DNA of 64,000 nt from Tetrapyrgos nigripes (taxonomy: Eukaryota; Basidiomycota; Agaricomycetes; Agaricales; Campanellaceae). Made by a program: the position numbers and the translations under genes. The notes beneath the pieces were generated by a model. That model was not told the DNA's origin, made no database searches, and saw nothing but the letters and a program-made list of their open reading frames with translations. Every line of letters begins with the position of its first letter. Position 1 is the first letter of the stretch. This document shows, one piece after another, positions 22,275 through 34,457 of the stretch. The stretch spans positions 1 to 64,000 of the forward strand of contig JAACJM010000260.1 of the NCBI GenBank assembly GCA_013368315.1, read 5' to 3'.

Positions 22275-23267
22275 CTAATTCGGAATCAAACACCTTTCTG
22301 CCGCCGTTCTGACCCGTTCTGTACATCCAGCTTCCAAAGTGTTCCCCATCACCCTACACATGATCACATCCCAACCCAGCATGTTGGTATCATCAGGCCA
22401 CGTACAGTCCTCCTGCTCAATTTCCTCGTGCAGTTTTACTTGTAAATCAGCTAGTCCATCATGTTTAAAGACTGGAACAATACGAGGATGACCACCGCCA
22501 GTCAAGAAATCTTGGACACAGCATCCAAACCCGGAATCCTGCCCTTCAATTACCAACAACCGTAATGGAACCCTGCCCAACACGCATTCCTGGTGCTTTG
22601 CTCCACACCTGAAGTTCACCAGAGCAGCCAAATCTGGTGATTCTTGACATTGTTTGATATCCCAATGATCATTTAAGTCTGAAGCACTCCAGCAGGAAAA
22701 TCGAAGATATACATGGATTAAAGAATCTGTGCCGGAGAAACACAGTTCACCAAACAGGTCAAAATTCAAGTCACTGCCCATGTCAATGAATAGCCGCAAT
22801 CTTTCCAAACCAGAGAAAGAGGTGAAATTTGCGGGTGTGTCCCAGTCCTCTTCATCCACTGGGCGAAAAAACATCTGCCAGGGGCAGTGTAGTTCCCGAA
22901 GGGAGGTGAAGTGGTGGTCCTGAATGCGGCAGACTTGATCTCGAAGTTGGTTGGTAAGTGAGAGGAATTCAAGATTGGGAGTATATGACAGAATATCTGG
23001 GAGATGGGTAAAGCTATCCCATGCAGTGAGCTGAACGACCAATACACCAGGGTTTTGAATAGATTGCTGCAGGAGATCCAGACAACGCTGGGCACAGCTT
23101 TCAGAGTTGATCACAGTCTTCCATAACTGCTTAACACTACAAGCAATGTCACGCCATGCATGACAGACTTTGACCAGGCATATGGAAGCTGCTAGGGAGC
23201 TGTAACTGTTGTTCATGACATCCTGAGCTGCCAGGATCATGATTCTCGTGAATAATTCAAGAGGAAG
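22275..23267 (-). CDS. F-box-like protein
   Basis: A 321-codon minus-strand frame has an ATG at 23,240, but the 27 bases upstream read LPLELFTRI in frame. That is the canonical start of an F-box (LPxELxxxI), so the true start lies in an upstream exon ending at a TTTCAAAG acceptor near 23,268. The following residues, with VCHAWRDIACSVKQLWKTVI, complete the F-box pattern (W-R at the typical position). The remainder has irregular Leu-rich segments (LRELHCPW, LERLRLFIDM) as in fungal F-box/LRR-type proteins. Such proteins recruit substrates to SCF ubiquitin ligases through Skp1; the target is unknown. The frame is uninterrupted for more than 960 bp, which is unusual here. Convergent neighbours are decayed genes. 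Confidence 0.6.
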   Translation of the reverse strand, partial: LPLELFTRIMILAAQDVMNNSYSSLAASICLVKVCHAWRDIACSVKQLWKTVINSESCAQRCLDLLQQSIQNPGVLVVQLTAWDSFTHLPDILSYTPNLEFLSLTNQLRDQVCRIQDHHFTSLRELHCPWQMFFRPVDEEDWDTPANFTSFSGLERLRLFIDMGSDLNFDLFGELCFSGTDSLIHVYLRFSCWSASDLNDHWDIKQCQESPDLAALVNFRCGAKHQECVLGRVPLRLLVIEGQDSGFGCCVQDFLTGGGHPRIVPVFKHDGLADLQVKLHEEIEQEDCTWPDDTNMLGWDVIMCRVMGNTLEAGCTERVRTAAERCLIPN

Positions 23268-23543
23268 CTTTGAAAAGTAATGAGCAACAGTGCTACAGAA
23301 TCTGCAACTGAAACGTCATCACCTCTGACTCAGATATAGGGAGCATTGGCCTGAGGGAGATACTAGAAGTAAAGAAACAGTTAAGTGGTGCTACGAGAAC
23401 CAATATGTTGAATAACCTACAAAATGATGCAAGTTCAAGGGCCCAGATCCAAATTGGCAGATAATAGCTGCCGAGTCTGTGCTGCACTCGTGTCTGAGTA
23501 GACCACCAAGTGCGACATTTCCCACTGTGCGTATCCGTGTCTG

Positions 23544-26500
23544 AAGACCATGGTCCACCAAGTGCTACATTTCAGTTGTTGCAGTACGTCTCTACTCAGC
23601 TCGAATACTTATTCATCTGGTCTGACAACCCAGCAGGTATGTTGAAAAGTCAAAGCAAGGCACCAAGGTGCTCACTTGGCCATGGGTATGGATAGCCTGG
23701 TTGTTTATTGGCCCGACGTTGGAGTCCATCTCGTTTGAGTGGTATATTTTTCTTGCAGTGCGTCTCCTCTCTCCCACGTCCCTCATGTGTTTGCTGATTC
23801 TTGCTCTGTGCATCCATCACACAGACCTGTGCACTTGTCTGTGCTGAAGCTATCCTAACCCAACTTGTCTTCGAACATGCTTTGCGTATCTGTATGAAAT
23901 CGGATACCAGCGATGGAAGCAGTAAAGACAAACCAACTCCTGAAACAGCGATTTCAACTTCAGCATCTCCTTCTATAGGCTCTGCATCTGAAGACAACGA
24001 ACATCCACACTCGCACTCGTCTGGTGCTTCCGAAAACGCTACTCTCCACATCGCTGAGGAAACCGAAAGTACAGCTGTAGGCACCTCTAGGGTCCCTAGT
24101 CCTAGCTTGCCTACCGGGTCATTGAAAAAAATCTACACCAGCTCCTCCATCCAGCCCAACTACCCAAGCGGCAGACGACAAAAAGAAACCTGATGCAGCC
24201 AACCTCGTCGGAAAGATGAACAATCTCGTCACGTCAGACTTGCAGAGTATAGTCAATGCCAGGGATTTTGGGATGTTGATCTTTTATACGCCAATTCAGA
24301 TTGTGCTTTGTATCATTTTCTTGTATATTGTACTTGGATGGAGGTGAGTCTTACCCCATAGCTAGCTTTTCTTGTCTTTCTTTTGTGCTCGTGTCTTTGT
24401 TCATTTTTTTGTTTGCTAGCTCGTTCGTCAGATTGGCAACTATCATTATTATGTTCCCTATACCTGGATACTTGGTCAAACTTGTGCAGAGAGCCCAGAA
24501 AGACAAGATGAAGAAGACGGATGCGAGGATTGAGACTGTTACTGAGAGTGGGTGGAATCCATTCCTCGACATTTTCCATGTATCCTGAACTAGGTCTCTT
24601 CTTTTCACTCACAGCTATGAACATCCTGCGCATGGTGAAAATGTTTGGTTGGGAACGTCTGATGAACGAGAGAATTGCGGAGAAGAGAGAGGAAGAGTTG
24701 AGGTATATTAGGTGGATGAGGATACTGGACTTGACTACGATGTTGGTCAAGTGAGTCCAATTTTTTTCCACTGCTTGTTTTGAAAATTTCTATGCGAGTC
24801 GCTTCCGTGCTAACAGAACACTTTCAAACACAGCCATACTATCCCCATCTTGACGATGTTGGTGACTTATGCTACCTAGTGAGTAATTGCAATGACTTTG
24901 CGCATGGCGGGCTGACGTATTTTTATCTTTTCTCTAGTGTCTGTATTATCATCCTTCATCCTTCATTTTGTGCAATGTACTCATTCTACTCTGCAGACAT
25001 TAGTGATGAAGGAAGCTTTGACTGCTTCCAAAGTCTTTAGTAGTATGGTCATTTTTGAAAAGTTTCAACTGCCATGTGTTATTTTCCTCTTTCTCGATTG
25101 AGGCTGTCCTAATTAATGTCCCGTTGAACTTGTCCTCAGTCAATTGCATGCCCTTCTCTTTTGGCTGAACCAGTCCATCACTGCAAAAGTCTCCCTCGAC
25201 CGTATCACCAACTTTTTGTACAACGTATGTCGCATTTTCACCATTTTGTTCTACCTTCCTCAAGCATAGTTTTCAGACCGAGCTCTTGGACGTCTACAAA
25301 CAATCCACTGACGGCAAAATTGAAGAAGTTCCCGTCACCACCAACACCACTGAGAATAACCAAGACATTGGATTCTGCAATGCTACCTTCACTTGGTCCA
25401 ACGACTCCGAAGACAGTACAATGACTCCTTCATGCTGTCGTTTCCAACTTCATATCGAACGACTTCTTTTCAAAAGAGGATGCATCAACCTTATCATTAG
25501 ACCAACCGGGTGCGGAAAAACGTCCATGTTGATGGTGCTGTTGTCAGAGATGCACTTTGTACAGACTCATCCAGACTCGTGGTATAATTTACCGAGGGAT
25601 AAGGGTGTCGTGTATGCAGCACAGGAGAGTTGGGTGCAGAATGCTACCATTAAGGTTCGTTGCATTCTCGTCGTGATCTTAAATTACTCATGTGCATGAA
25701 TATGACATACTATAGGAAAACATTGTCTTCCGCTCTGAGTTTGACGAAGAACGATATAAGAAAGTGCTCTACCAATGCACACTGGAACAAGACCTTACCT
25801 TGTTTGAAGCTGGAGATGCTACAGAAGTCGGCGGTGAGTTGCGCCTTTCCCTTCTGCTGTCTCAGACGTCAAGCTAGCACCCTTAGAAAAGGTCTTGACC
25901 TTGGGTGGTGGCCAGAAGGCGAGGATTATGCTGGCCAGAGCAGTTTATTCCGATGCAGAGATTATACTGCTGGACGATGTATTGGTGGCCCTCGAATACG
26001 TCGCTATTTCTTATTTACATCCACTTCCAGCATGCACACATCAAAGCAGATCGTCGACAGGTGTCTCAAGGGTGATCTTATTCAAGGAAGAACGATTCTT
26101 CTAGTGGTATGCGGTTCTGTCCAGTTGTCTATCTGATTACCTAATCATCTCCGAAAAAAGACGCACAACATCATCCTCACCCAGCCCATTGCTGAATTCG
26201 TTGTCTCAATAAAGGAAGGAAGAGTCGCAATTCAAGGCTCCGTTTCGGATGCTCTCGTCAAGAATAGTACCTTGGTTGTCGAGGCTGACCATGAGCAAGA
26301 AGAACTGCGAATCGCTGAAGAAACTATTGACGCTGTACCTCCGGTCGCAGATGCTCCAAAGTCTGATGGAAAACTGATTGTTGTGGAGGAAGTCGAGATA
26401 GGACACATAGGCTGGCCGGCTCGTACGTCGAATTTTTCTCTTCTTTTTGTTTTGTTCAGTCAGACATTGCCTTACTCTTGTTACTACGCAGTGTGGCTAT

Positions 26501-27072
26501 TGATTAAAGGACTGGGAGGAAACCATGTTTTCTTGTTTTTCTTTGCTTTCATAGTAGCTATAGGGCTCTCAGAGTCTACTGAAAATCTCCAGACGTGGTT
26601 GCAATATGAGAAAATGAACCCAGAAGATGTTAACGTGGTCTAGTAAGTTTATTTTGTCTTATCATTTTGTACTCTGATTTAATCATTTGTTATAGTTATC
26701 TTGGCATCTACAGTTTGCCTCTCTTGTGTCCGTTTGGTTCCATGGCTGACGAGCTGCTTCAGTTGGTATATTGGTTTTTGTGATTGGGGCGTTCACTATT
26801 GCATTCATTGTCTGGTTGTTTGGAGCGATCAGATCGTCGAGGTCGATACATAAGCAACTGGTCTCTTCTGTTCAGGGTACAACCTTTAGGTGTGTGTCCA
26901 TTGTGTAATCTGCTTTCCTTTCTGCTCACCTTATTTACTTCTCCAGATCGTTGGACACAACTCCAACTTCTCGAGTCATTACACACTTCACCAGGGACAT
27001 AAATGATAGTACGGTGCTTTTTCTGTTAGTTTGAGTCTATACTCAAGATGGCTTTTCCAGTTGATCGTCCGG
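23544..27072 (+). pseudogene. ABCC (MRP-type) transporter, 5' half, broken
   Basis: Exon blocks read as the middle of a full ABCC exporter: first membrane domain (MNNLVTSDLQSIVNARDFGM, IIFLYIVLGW, a cytoplasmic loop with MNILRMVKMFGWERLM), the first nucleotide-binding domain, and the start of the second membrane domain. In NBD1 the Walker A region reads IIRPTGCGKTSML, with Arg where Gly is expected before PTG; the Q-loop is VYAAQESWVQ; the signature is LTLGGGQKAR instead of LSGGQ; Walker B is IILLDDVLVAL. An intron donor after GCCCTCGA is AT instead of GT (25,996-25,997). The N-terminal membrane region expected before about 23,540 is missing. The gene is cut at 27,072 by an LTR retrotransposon inside an exon and resumes at 35,015. 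Confidence 0.75.
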
Positions 27073-27170
27073 TGTCAAGGTTGCTGGTACACTCAATAAC
27101 CACCCAAGTCGCACAATAGAAGAAAGCTGGTTACAAGAGAATAGATTGGTTAAAAGAGACAGAACAATGT

Positions 27171-27201
<31 letters not shown>

Positions 27202-27620
27202 TAAGCTGACTAGGCTCTACACTGCATAGTAGTAGTACGGAGCGGAGACGAAGTGAACAAACTAAGGAATAAGTTACAAAGTTCACAGGTATATAAGTAA
27301 AATATGAATAGATGGGAAATAGCAAGTACTAATAGTCGGTATCATGTGGAAACGTCAAGGGTGAGAGAGTAATGAGTTAAATATGGATAGATGAAGGTAC
27401 AGGATCATACAGAGTGATTGACAGTGAGAATGTCTGTGGAGATAGGAATCGGAGGAGATAAAAGTGTGATTCATAGATCTGTGGAGATGGTAACTATAGA
27501 CGATGATGGGAAATGGTTAATGTTTATGGGGTTAAAAGTAGATAAAGTGGGGAATAGGTAGTAAAGGAAAAGAATAGAAAGGAAATGAATAGGCGGGGGG
27601 GGGGGGGCCGATTCATGACA
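27073..27620 (-). repeat. Left LTR (3' LTR of the element)
   Basis: 548 bp, plus-strand start TGTCAAGGTTGCTGG and end GATTCATGACA. Contains a (GA)n tract near 27,175 and a poly-G run at about 27,596-27,607. Confidence 0.95.
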
Positions 27621-27633
27621 TTACCCCCTCTTT
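27621..27633 (-). other. Polypurine tract of the retrotransposon
   Basis: On the minus strand AAAGAGGGGGTAA lies directly upstream of the 3' LTR start TGTCATGAATC, the expected place for the plus-strand DNA primer. Confidence 0.8.
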
Positions 27634-27735
27634 AGGACGAGCTTTCACTGGAGCTCAGCAAGCTGTTTGTCCAGTGTCTCTTCCATTGTTTGCGAAGTCG
27701 TTTGTCCAATTCTCCCCATTCTGGCCAGTAGTCTG

Positions 27736-28164
27736 TTAAGTTGCCCCATTCCGTCGTATTGGTTGCAGTACCCCATTCCACCCGTCGTTCTGGTTGTATT
27801 GTAGGGTGATGTGTGCGCCCCATACGCTACCGTCTCCCCATCCTAGGTTCCCTTTGTGTTCTGCTCGTAGGGATGTCCGGTGAGCTACACATAGGGCTCT
27901 ATGTCCTCTGCCTAATATACATCGCCCTGGTCCATCCTCTCCTCCCCACGTGCAGCATTGACACCCGTTGTGAGGTCCTTGGTGTTGTTTTGACAGTCGA
28001 CATTGACGTCCTGAGCGTTTCCTGTAGATGCAATGTCCCCCGTTGGTTGGGTGTGCGTTCTGAACGATGGTGTCGGTAGAGGAGGAGGTTGACATTGCGG
28101 TAGTGGGAGTGTCAGTGATTGTTGTTCGAATAGTAGCGATGGAAGGTGTTCTGTCGTTCTCCAT
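27736..28164 (-). CDS. Cys/His-rich extra ORF of the retrotransposon
   Basis: An intact 142-codon minus-strand frame starts with ATGGAGAACGACAGAACACC and lies between the end of the chromodomain frame and the polypurine tract. The N-terminal third is Thr/Ser-rich. The middle carries a dense Cys/His pattern: GHCIYRKRSGRQCRLSKQHQ, GPHNGCQCCTW and GRCILGRGHRALCVAH, which could bind zinc. It is in a different frame from pol and overlaps another open frame. Most Ty3/gypsy elements have only gag and pol, so this is an accessory product or a displaced C-terminal extension of pol. Function unknown. Confidence 0.5.
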   Translation of the reverse strand: MENDRTPSIATIRTTITDTPTTAMSTSSSTDTIVQNAHPTNGGHCIYRKRSGRQCRLSKQHQGPHNGCQCCTWGGEDGPGRCILGRGHRALCVAHRTSLRAEHKGNLGWGDGSVWGAHITLQYNQNDGWNGVLQPIRRNGAT

Positions 28165-28290
28165 TATGGAGAGAGACCTTTATCGTCATTGGCTTATGTG
28201 ATGTAAGTATCGAGTGGGAGGTCAGGTTATTTTTCGGAGACGAGTTTGACAGTAGACACCGTCCACTAGTGTCGGTAAGGTGAGGCGCGG

Positions 28291-31200
28291 TTAACAAGGG
28301 AATGCGATTGATGAATGATGACGGAATTCTGAGTTCGGTTGCTGAGTGGGGTGGGAAGGAGGACATAGAATACCAGTGATTCGTGCCAATGTTTCTCCTC
28401 GGAGTTGTGCTTTCGCTTGAAGCACACGAGTACTTCGCCATATATCTTCTATGACGATTCCCAGTGAACGCACCGTTGTTCCTGGGCGTATCAGGTTTTT
28501 TGGTTGATATGCACTTGGGTGTTGTTGGTGGAAGGTTTCTATCATTTCTTTCACCTTCATCAATCCTGATGCTGGTTCCCATGAATTTTCTGAGTCAGCA
28601 TAGTCCAACCATTTGACAAGGTATTGTACTCCCCAGCAGTTTCTCATCAGTTTTGAATCTAGAATTGCTTCCACATTGTATTCATTGTCTTCGGGAAGTA
28701 ACTCAGCTGGTTCTCCCGGGTAGTTCACTCCGTGAGCTTCGGTTCCTTTGTACAGCGATAGGAGTGAAGCATGGAACACTGGATGAATGTGCCAGGTAGT
28801 CGGTAATTTGAGTCGGTAATTGACTTCACCGATAACGTCAGTGATTTCAAATGGTCTGTGAGCTTTTGGCCTCGTTGTTTTCAAATTCTTTCCGTCTAGC
28901 AACACTTTGTCCCCAACTTTAAACTTCCTTTCTTTGTTTGTGTAGTCGTGGTTTTGTTCCTTCATCAAGTCTGCCACTGTCGTCAAACTTGCCTTTAGTT
29001 CTTCCCGGAGAGTATCCAGGTTTTGAAGGCGTTCTTCGACCTTTGGTATGTGTGAAGTTGGATTGATGGAAGGGAAGAGTTGGGGTAGATATCCATGGAG
29101 TAGTTCGAATGGTGACTTCCCGGTTGCTGAATGAACTCATGTGTTGTGGCAAAATTCGGCGTAAGGTAGATACTTAACCCAATCATCTTGGCGATAGTTG
29201 CAAAAGGTTCGAAGGTACTGTTCAAGTTCTTGGTTGAACCTTTCTGTCTCGCCATCTGTTTGTGGATGATAAGCTGTACTGAGTGCTGAAGTGATACCTA
29301 ACTTAGCGTATATCCCTTTCATTACTTGGCTTGCGAATTGAGGACTGCGGTCAGATATCATTTTGTCCCACAGACCGTATCGTCGCCAGGTGTTGTTGAA
29401 TAGTAGGTCGATTGTTCCACTGCTATTGATATCCTTTCTGCATGGAGAAATAACAACTGTTTTCATTGATCGATCAACTGTGACGTGAATTGCATTAAAA
29501 CTGTCACATTCTGGCAGATCTGTGATGAAGTCGGTTGTAATTGTGCCAAAGGGTCGTTCTGGTATCTCGTTCAGTATCAGTGGTACATGCGCCAGGTGAT
29601 TATTTGCCTTTGTTAACTGACAGGTAGCGCATCCCTCGACGTAGTTACAAACGAATACTGACATACCAGACCACCAGAATTCTCTACTGACAAGTTCGTA
29701 CATTTTGAATCATCCCGGATGTCCTGCGGTAAGGCTGTCGTGATGCATTTTAACAATGTCTCGCCTGAGTTGTTGGTCATTTGGGACGTAGATCTTCCCT
29801 CGGAACAAGATGATTCCATCTTCGTAATTCCATTCCTGTAGATTTTTTGCCAGCGCACGTGGTCTGTTGTTAAAGATGGTTTGTAACGCACTTACGACTT
29901 TGGCATCTCTTTCCGTTTCAACTCTGTATCTCCCATCGCGGTCACTGTTCCTGGCCTCGTCGCTCGAATCCTGAAGAACCTCGGGTCAAGTAAGACCCTA
30001 TCCTTGTTGTCGTTTTCGACCCCCTCTTTATGATCTGATCTTCGAGAGAATGGGTCGCTTCGGTTAAGGTTTCCGGGTTTATGAGTGAGCATAAAGTCGA
30101 ATCTGGTCAGGAACAAGGCCATTCTTGCTTGTCGTTGGCTGAGTTTCTGAGCGGTGGTAAAGTATCTAAGATTGTCGTGATCGGTCAGGATTTCAATGGT
30201 ATGTGGTCCGCCTTCTAGGTAGTGTCGCCAAGCTTCAAGTCCACGTATGATCGCTAACAATTCTTTATTGTGAATGTTGTAATTCCATTCGGTTTCGGAC
30301 AAAGCTTTTGACAAGTAGGCTACAGGATGCCACTTGTTGTCTGGTCCCTGTTTTTGTAAGATACCTCCTGTAGCGTAGTCCGATGCATCAACTTCTACTC
30401 AATATGGTTTAGAATGATCGGGCATGAGGAGGACTGGTGAAGTCGTAAACGTATCTTTGAGTGTTTGAAAAGCTTTGTCAGTTTCATCGGACCATCTCCA
30501 TGGGTGATCCTTTTTCGTGAGATCGAACAACGGTTGTGCGATTTTTGAGAAATCATGTATGAAGCGATGGTAAAAGTTTCCGAAGCCAAGGAATGATTGC
30601 ATGTCCTTGACGTTGCGTGGGACTGGCCATTTGGTCACACCCTCGACCTTGACTGGGTCCATCGCCAGCGTATTGTGTGAAACGATAAGGCCGAGGAATT
30701 CCACTAAATTGGTTTTGAAAGTGCACTTCTCTGGTTTAGCGTACAGATCGTTGTCTTGGAGTCGTGCAAGTACTTGTTTTACCATGTCTCGGTGTTCTTC
30801 TAGTGACTCTGTGAATATGAGAATATCATCCATATAAATCACGACTTTTCCGGAGTCGATCAGGTCCTTGAATAGAGTATTCATCATTGCTTGGAAAGTA
30901 GCTGGAGAGTTCATAAGACCGAAGAACATCACCGTTGGTTCGAAGAGTCCGTGGTTGGTTTTAAACACCGCTTTCCATTCATCTCCCTTCTTGATGCGTA
31001 CGTTGTTATATCCCCATCTGAGGTCGATTTTGGAGAATATCCGTGCCCCCTTTAGTTTGTCTATGAGTTCTGATATGAGCAGTAGGGGGTATTCGTTTTT
31101 GACGGTCCCTTTGTTTAAGGCGCGATAATCCTGTACTGGTCGTAGTTTTCCGTCTTTCTTTTTTACAAAGAAGAAAGGACTTGCCATAGGGGATTTCGAT

Positions 31201-32353
31201 GGTCTTATGTACCCTTTTTCTAAGTTTTCCTTGATGAATTCATCGAGTTCTTTTTGTTCATTTGCGGATAAAGGATATGTTTTGCAGGGACATGGTTCAA
31301 AGTCCGGTTTTAATTCGATAGCATGATCCCATTCACCACGTTTTGGTAATCGTTCTGAGGTTTGTTTGTCAAAGACTCGTAAGAACTGATGATATTGTGA
31401 AGGGATCTTATCTTTAAGAGGTATATCACCCTGGATGTTCTGGGCTGCCTCTGCAAGTTCTTGTGCCTTTGTGAACCCTGCGCGGATGTTCACGCTTGGT
31501 GTTCCTGACGTTTCCTCGTCTATTCCTTCCTCGTTCCCCAACAGTCCCTTCATTACGTCTTGTTCCCATTGTTCTGGGATCGTGTCTCCCCCACAATCAT
31601 CTTCAGTAAAGATCGCTGTTACCTCCGAACTTTGATGGAAAGATCGAATAGGAATCCGACGGCGTCGCCCTGCAATTTTTGGTTGGGCGACTGGTTTGAA
31701 TTGTCCAATTGGTTCCAACCATTTGACTTGGTAATCCTTGTGGTGAGTTCTTGGATTGATGACTGTGGATTTCAAGGGTTTTGTTTTAGTTCTCAAATGC
31801 AGAATGGGGGGTTCGCTATGATACATGTTTTCAGGCATCTGGTCATGCCTATTCGTGAGTCCGACCAATCTATGTCTGGGTTGTGTTCTTCCAACCAGTC
31901 AGTACCGAGGATTATATCGTGATCCCCAATGTCCGTTACGTAGAACTCGGCCTTCTCCTCGTGATACGCTTTGTTGTCTCGGGAATAGATATGGAGGTTT
32001 TGGATAGTGTATTCTCATACCCATCCCATGGTGTTTCTGGAACTGTCAACGTTTCGTACTGGGAACAGTTTTTTGATAGGAAGAAGGGTGAGTCGATGTT
32101 TTTGTGCGAACCGGCCATTGATGATTATGCCTTCTGCACCGCTGTCTATTAGGGCGTTCGCATCGATTTTTCTGCCAGTAACCTTGCTGATTAATTCAGT
32201 TTTGAGTGTGATTGATGGTATCTGTCGGTTACGAGTGATTGCCGACATTCTTAATTCTGAAGGAAAGACTCGCTCACTATATCGATTGTTCTTTAACTGT
32301 CCGGTGTACTGTTCTACTCCTACTGACGACGTAGCAGAGGAGTGATTCAAAAA
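28291..32353 (-). pseudogene. pol: Retrotransposon pol (PR-RT-RNaseH-IN-chromodomain), interrupted
   Basis: Minus-strand domains in order: aspartic protease with ALIDSGAEGIIING (about 32,130), reverse transcriptase with FGLMNSPATFQAMMN and the catalytic YMDDILIF (about 30,830), RNase H with VEVDASDYATGG and NKELLAIIRGLEAW, integrase with the zinc motif end CATCQLTKANNH, catalytic-core pieces TTDFITDLP, ISDRSPQFAS and HPQTDGETERFNQELE, and a C-terminal chromodomain with YLVKWLDYADSENSWEP. In-frame TGA codons sit after KPY (about 30,399), before FKMYELV (about 29,704), after FCHNT (about 29,135) and after MGWV (about 32,015). Frame changes occur at about 31,870, in an A5/T5 run at 32,350-32,354, and near 29,930. 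The element cannot make a full Pol as written. Confidence 0.9.
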
Positions 32354-32563
32354 TCCAATTTAGACATAATGTCTTTTAAATAGACGGTTGCTTGTTCTTT
32401 TTCTTCCCCTTCCACCATGTCGGAAATGTCCTTGATTGTGTCTCGAGATGAGGATGCCTGAGCTACCATTACCGGTGGCGAAGGTGCGGTTTCAGCTGTT
32501 TGAATAGTGTGGAAGGGGGAAGTCCAGGAGGTGTTTTTGAGATGACGTTCTTGGGAATGTCGG

Positions 32564-33804
32564 ACATTCATTGCTCATGTGTCCAGTTTGCCTACACACA
32601 AAGCATGCTCCTAGTTTCCAAAGTCGATCTCTTTCATCAGGTGTCAGCTTGGGTAATGGAGTAAAAGTACCGTTCTTCCCTGAGACGGACCTGGACTATT
32701 CTTTGATGATGTTGAAGTAGTTTTCCAGCGTCCTTGTCTTTCCCGCTCCTTCAGCCATTCTAAGTGGAGTTCTACAGCTCTTTCCTTGTATTCCTCAAAG
32801 TTATCCCACTTTGGATATGTTCTTCCAACTGCTTCTCTGAGTTTGGGTGGTAACCCATCCTGATAGAATTCCAACAATGCAGTTTCTCCGAAGTCGGACT
32901 CTTCTCTGTAGGTGTCGAATATGCTGTTGTAGCTGCTAATATCTGTCCCTTTCATTCTAGCAAATTTGATCTTCGTCCTCGCCACATCTTCCGAGGCGAG
33001 AGCTTTGAAATCTCTTTTGAACCTATCACATATCTGTTTCAAAGTTATCCATCTACGTCTGTCCGGCGTGTTTGCCAACTCTTCATCTTCCTCGTCTTCA
33101 TCTCTTTCTGTTAATCTCTGCGTTGCCCAATCTCCTCCCTTTTCTCCCGTGAAGAATGATAGGAATAATGAGACCTGACTTTCCTCGGTAGGGTACTTGC
33201 TTTTATTCATATGTAGATAGTTGTTAAACAGGGCCAGCCATCGCTTTGCCTCACTACGTTCTCCATTGAAGGCGTCGGGCTTTCTTCCTCGTTCGGAAGT
33301 ACCATTTGACCCAATAGGAGGTGTATCAGCCATGGCTGAGTCGTTTGGGTCTGACAGATCTGGAGAAGGAGGTGTAGGAGGGCAACGAGGGGCTACAGAT
33401 GGTCCTTCGGCAGACGGAATGGTGGGAGAAGAAGGAGGGGAAGTGGTGTTGTCTGGTTCTGATGGGTTATTGGGAGGTGTTTCTGGTACTGGGTTGGATT
33501 CGGAGGGTTGGTTGGTAGGTGTAGAGATTCCTTGGCCTGATTCGGTTTTAGGTTTTTGGTGTGCCTTTTGAATTGCAAGTTCTTGGAGCTGGGTTATAAC
33601 GTGTAACCAACTCAGGAGTTCTTCGGTAGTAAGTCGTTGAGTGTTATATCTGTTCAGGCATGGTTGTGTGGTGCACGGAACCCAAGGATCGTCACTGTTT
33701 TCGGGGATATAGGAGGCATCTTGGAATGATGTGGGATGGAATACATGTGGTTGATCGGCACAGTGAAGGTTCGGGTCTGTAGATGCAGATTGTTGACTGG
33801 TCAT
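32564..33804 (-). pseudogene. gag: Retrotransposon gag with zinc knuckle, one frameshift
   Basis: The ATG at 33,802-33,804 opens a 386-codon frame. The N-terminal part is Pro/Ser-rich. The capsid-like part contains KPDAFNGERSEAKRWLALF, ITLKQICDRFKRDFKAL and LREAVGRTYPKWDNFEEYKE, typical of Ty3/gypsy Gag, which packages the RNA and forms the particle. The frame runs off course near 32,685. In the next frame it continues into TPDERDRLWKLGACF and a zinc knuckle CFVCRQTGHMSNEC (CX2CX4HX4C, 32,564-32,605). One indel therefore separates capsid from nucleocapsid. It could in principle be a programmed frameshift, but its position inside Gag argues for damage. Confidence 0.85.
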
Positions 33805-34457
33805 ATACTGGTTAAGCCAGGTAGTTGGGTCCTAGGATAAAGGAGGAGGGTAACCCGTAGTCAGGGGAGGGTGATGATAGAGAGTAGTCGACGTGTTCTC
33901 TGAGGAATAGAGCCTCTAATCTGAACCACGGTTTCTCCTGTATTGAAGTCCTCTTTCACTGTTATGTATGAAAATACCGAGAGGACTATGTCACCTGAGA
34001 TAAGTTTCCACACCCAACGTCTTGTACAGATAAAGTGTCGGTCAAAACTCCAAGGATTTGCCCATATGTTTCTTCTGTGGGAGACCCAGTATTCGGTGTG
34101 TAAGAGGTAGCAAGGGAGAGGGAATGGAACCCGTTCGTAATCAGAAGGGGTTTCAGTAGGTTTGAAGCGAATTTGAGAGAATGGGGTAGACAGGATGAAG
34201 AATTTTGGATTTCAATTACAGAGTCGGTTGACCACCCTACTCGAATCGGCGAGTTTGGTTTTATGTCTCGAAACTGTGTAGACAGGGGATGACCTTGTGT
34301 AACGGCTCCTTGAGCGGTTCACGCCTGCCAACCTGTGAGGCTCCTCACACAGGGTAGAGTTGCTGGGCTTCTGCAGCACCGTAGGGGAAGGATGGAATGA
34401 TAGGAAGGTTTAACACGACAGAAGGATTCGTGTTGAGTTGTGAGGTGGGTGTATGGG
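33805..34457 (-). other. Retrotransposon 5' leader
   Basis: Untranslated region between the primer-binding site and the gag ATG. No open frame of note was seen on the element strand. Confidence 0.6.

Noticed and set aside
24313..24771. 152-codon minus-strand frame inside the ABCC gene
   Set aside because: It is the shadow of recognisable transporter exons on the plus strand.
32644..32700. Programmed ribosomal frameshift between gag parts of the retrotransposon
   Set aside because: The frame change lies before the zinc knuckle, inside Gag, with no slippery heptamer seen; together with several other frame changes and TGA stops it is better explained as decay.
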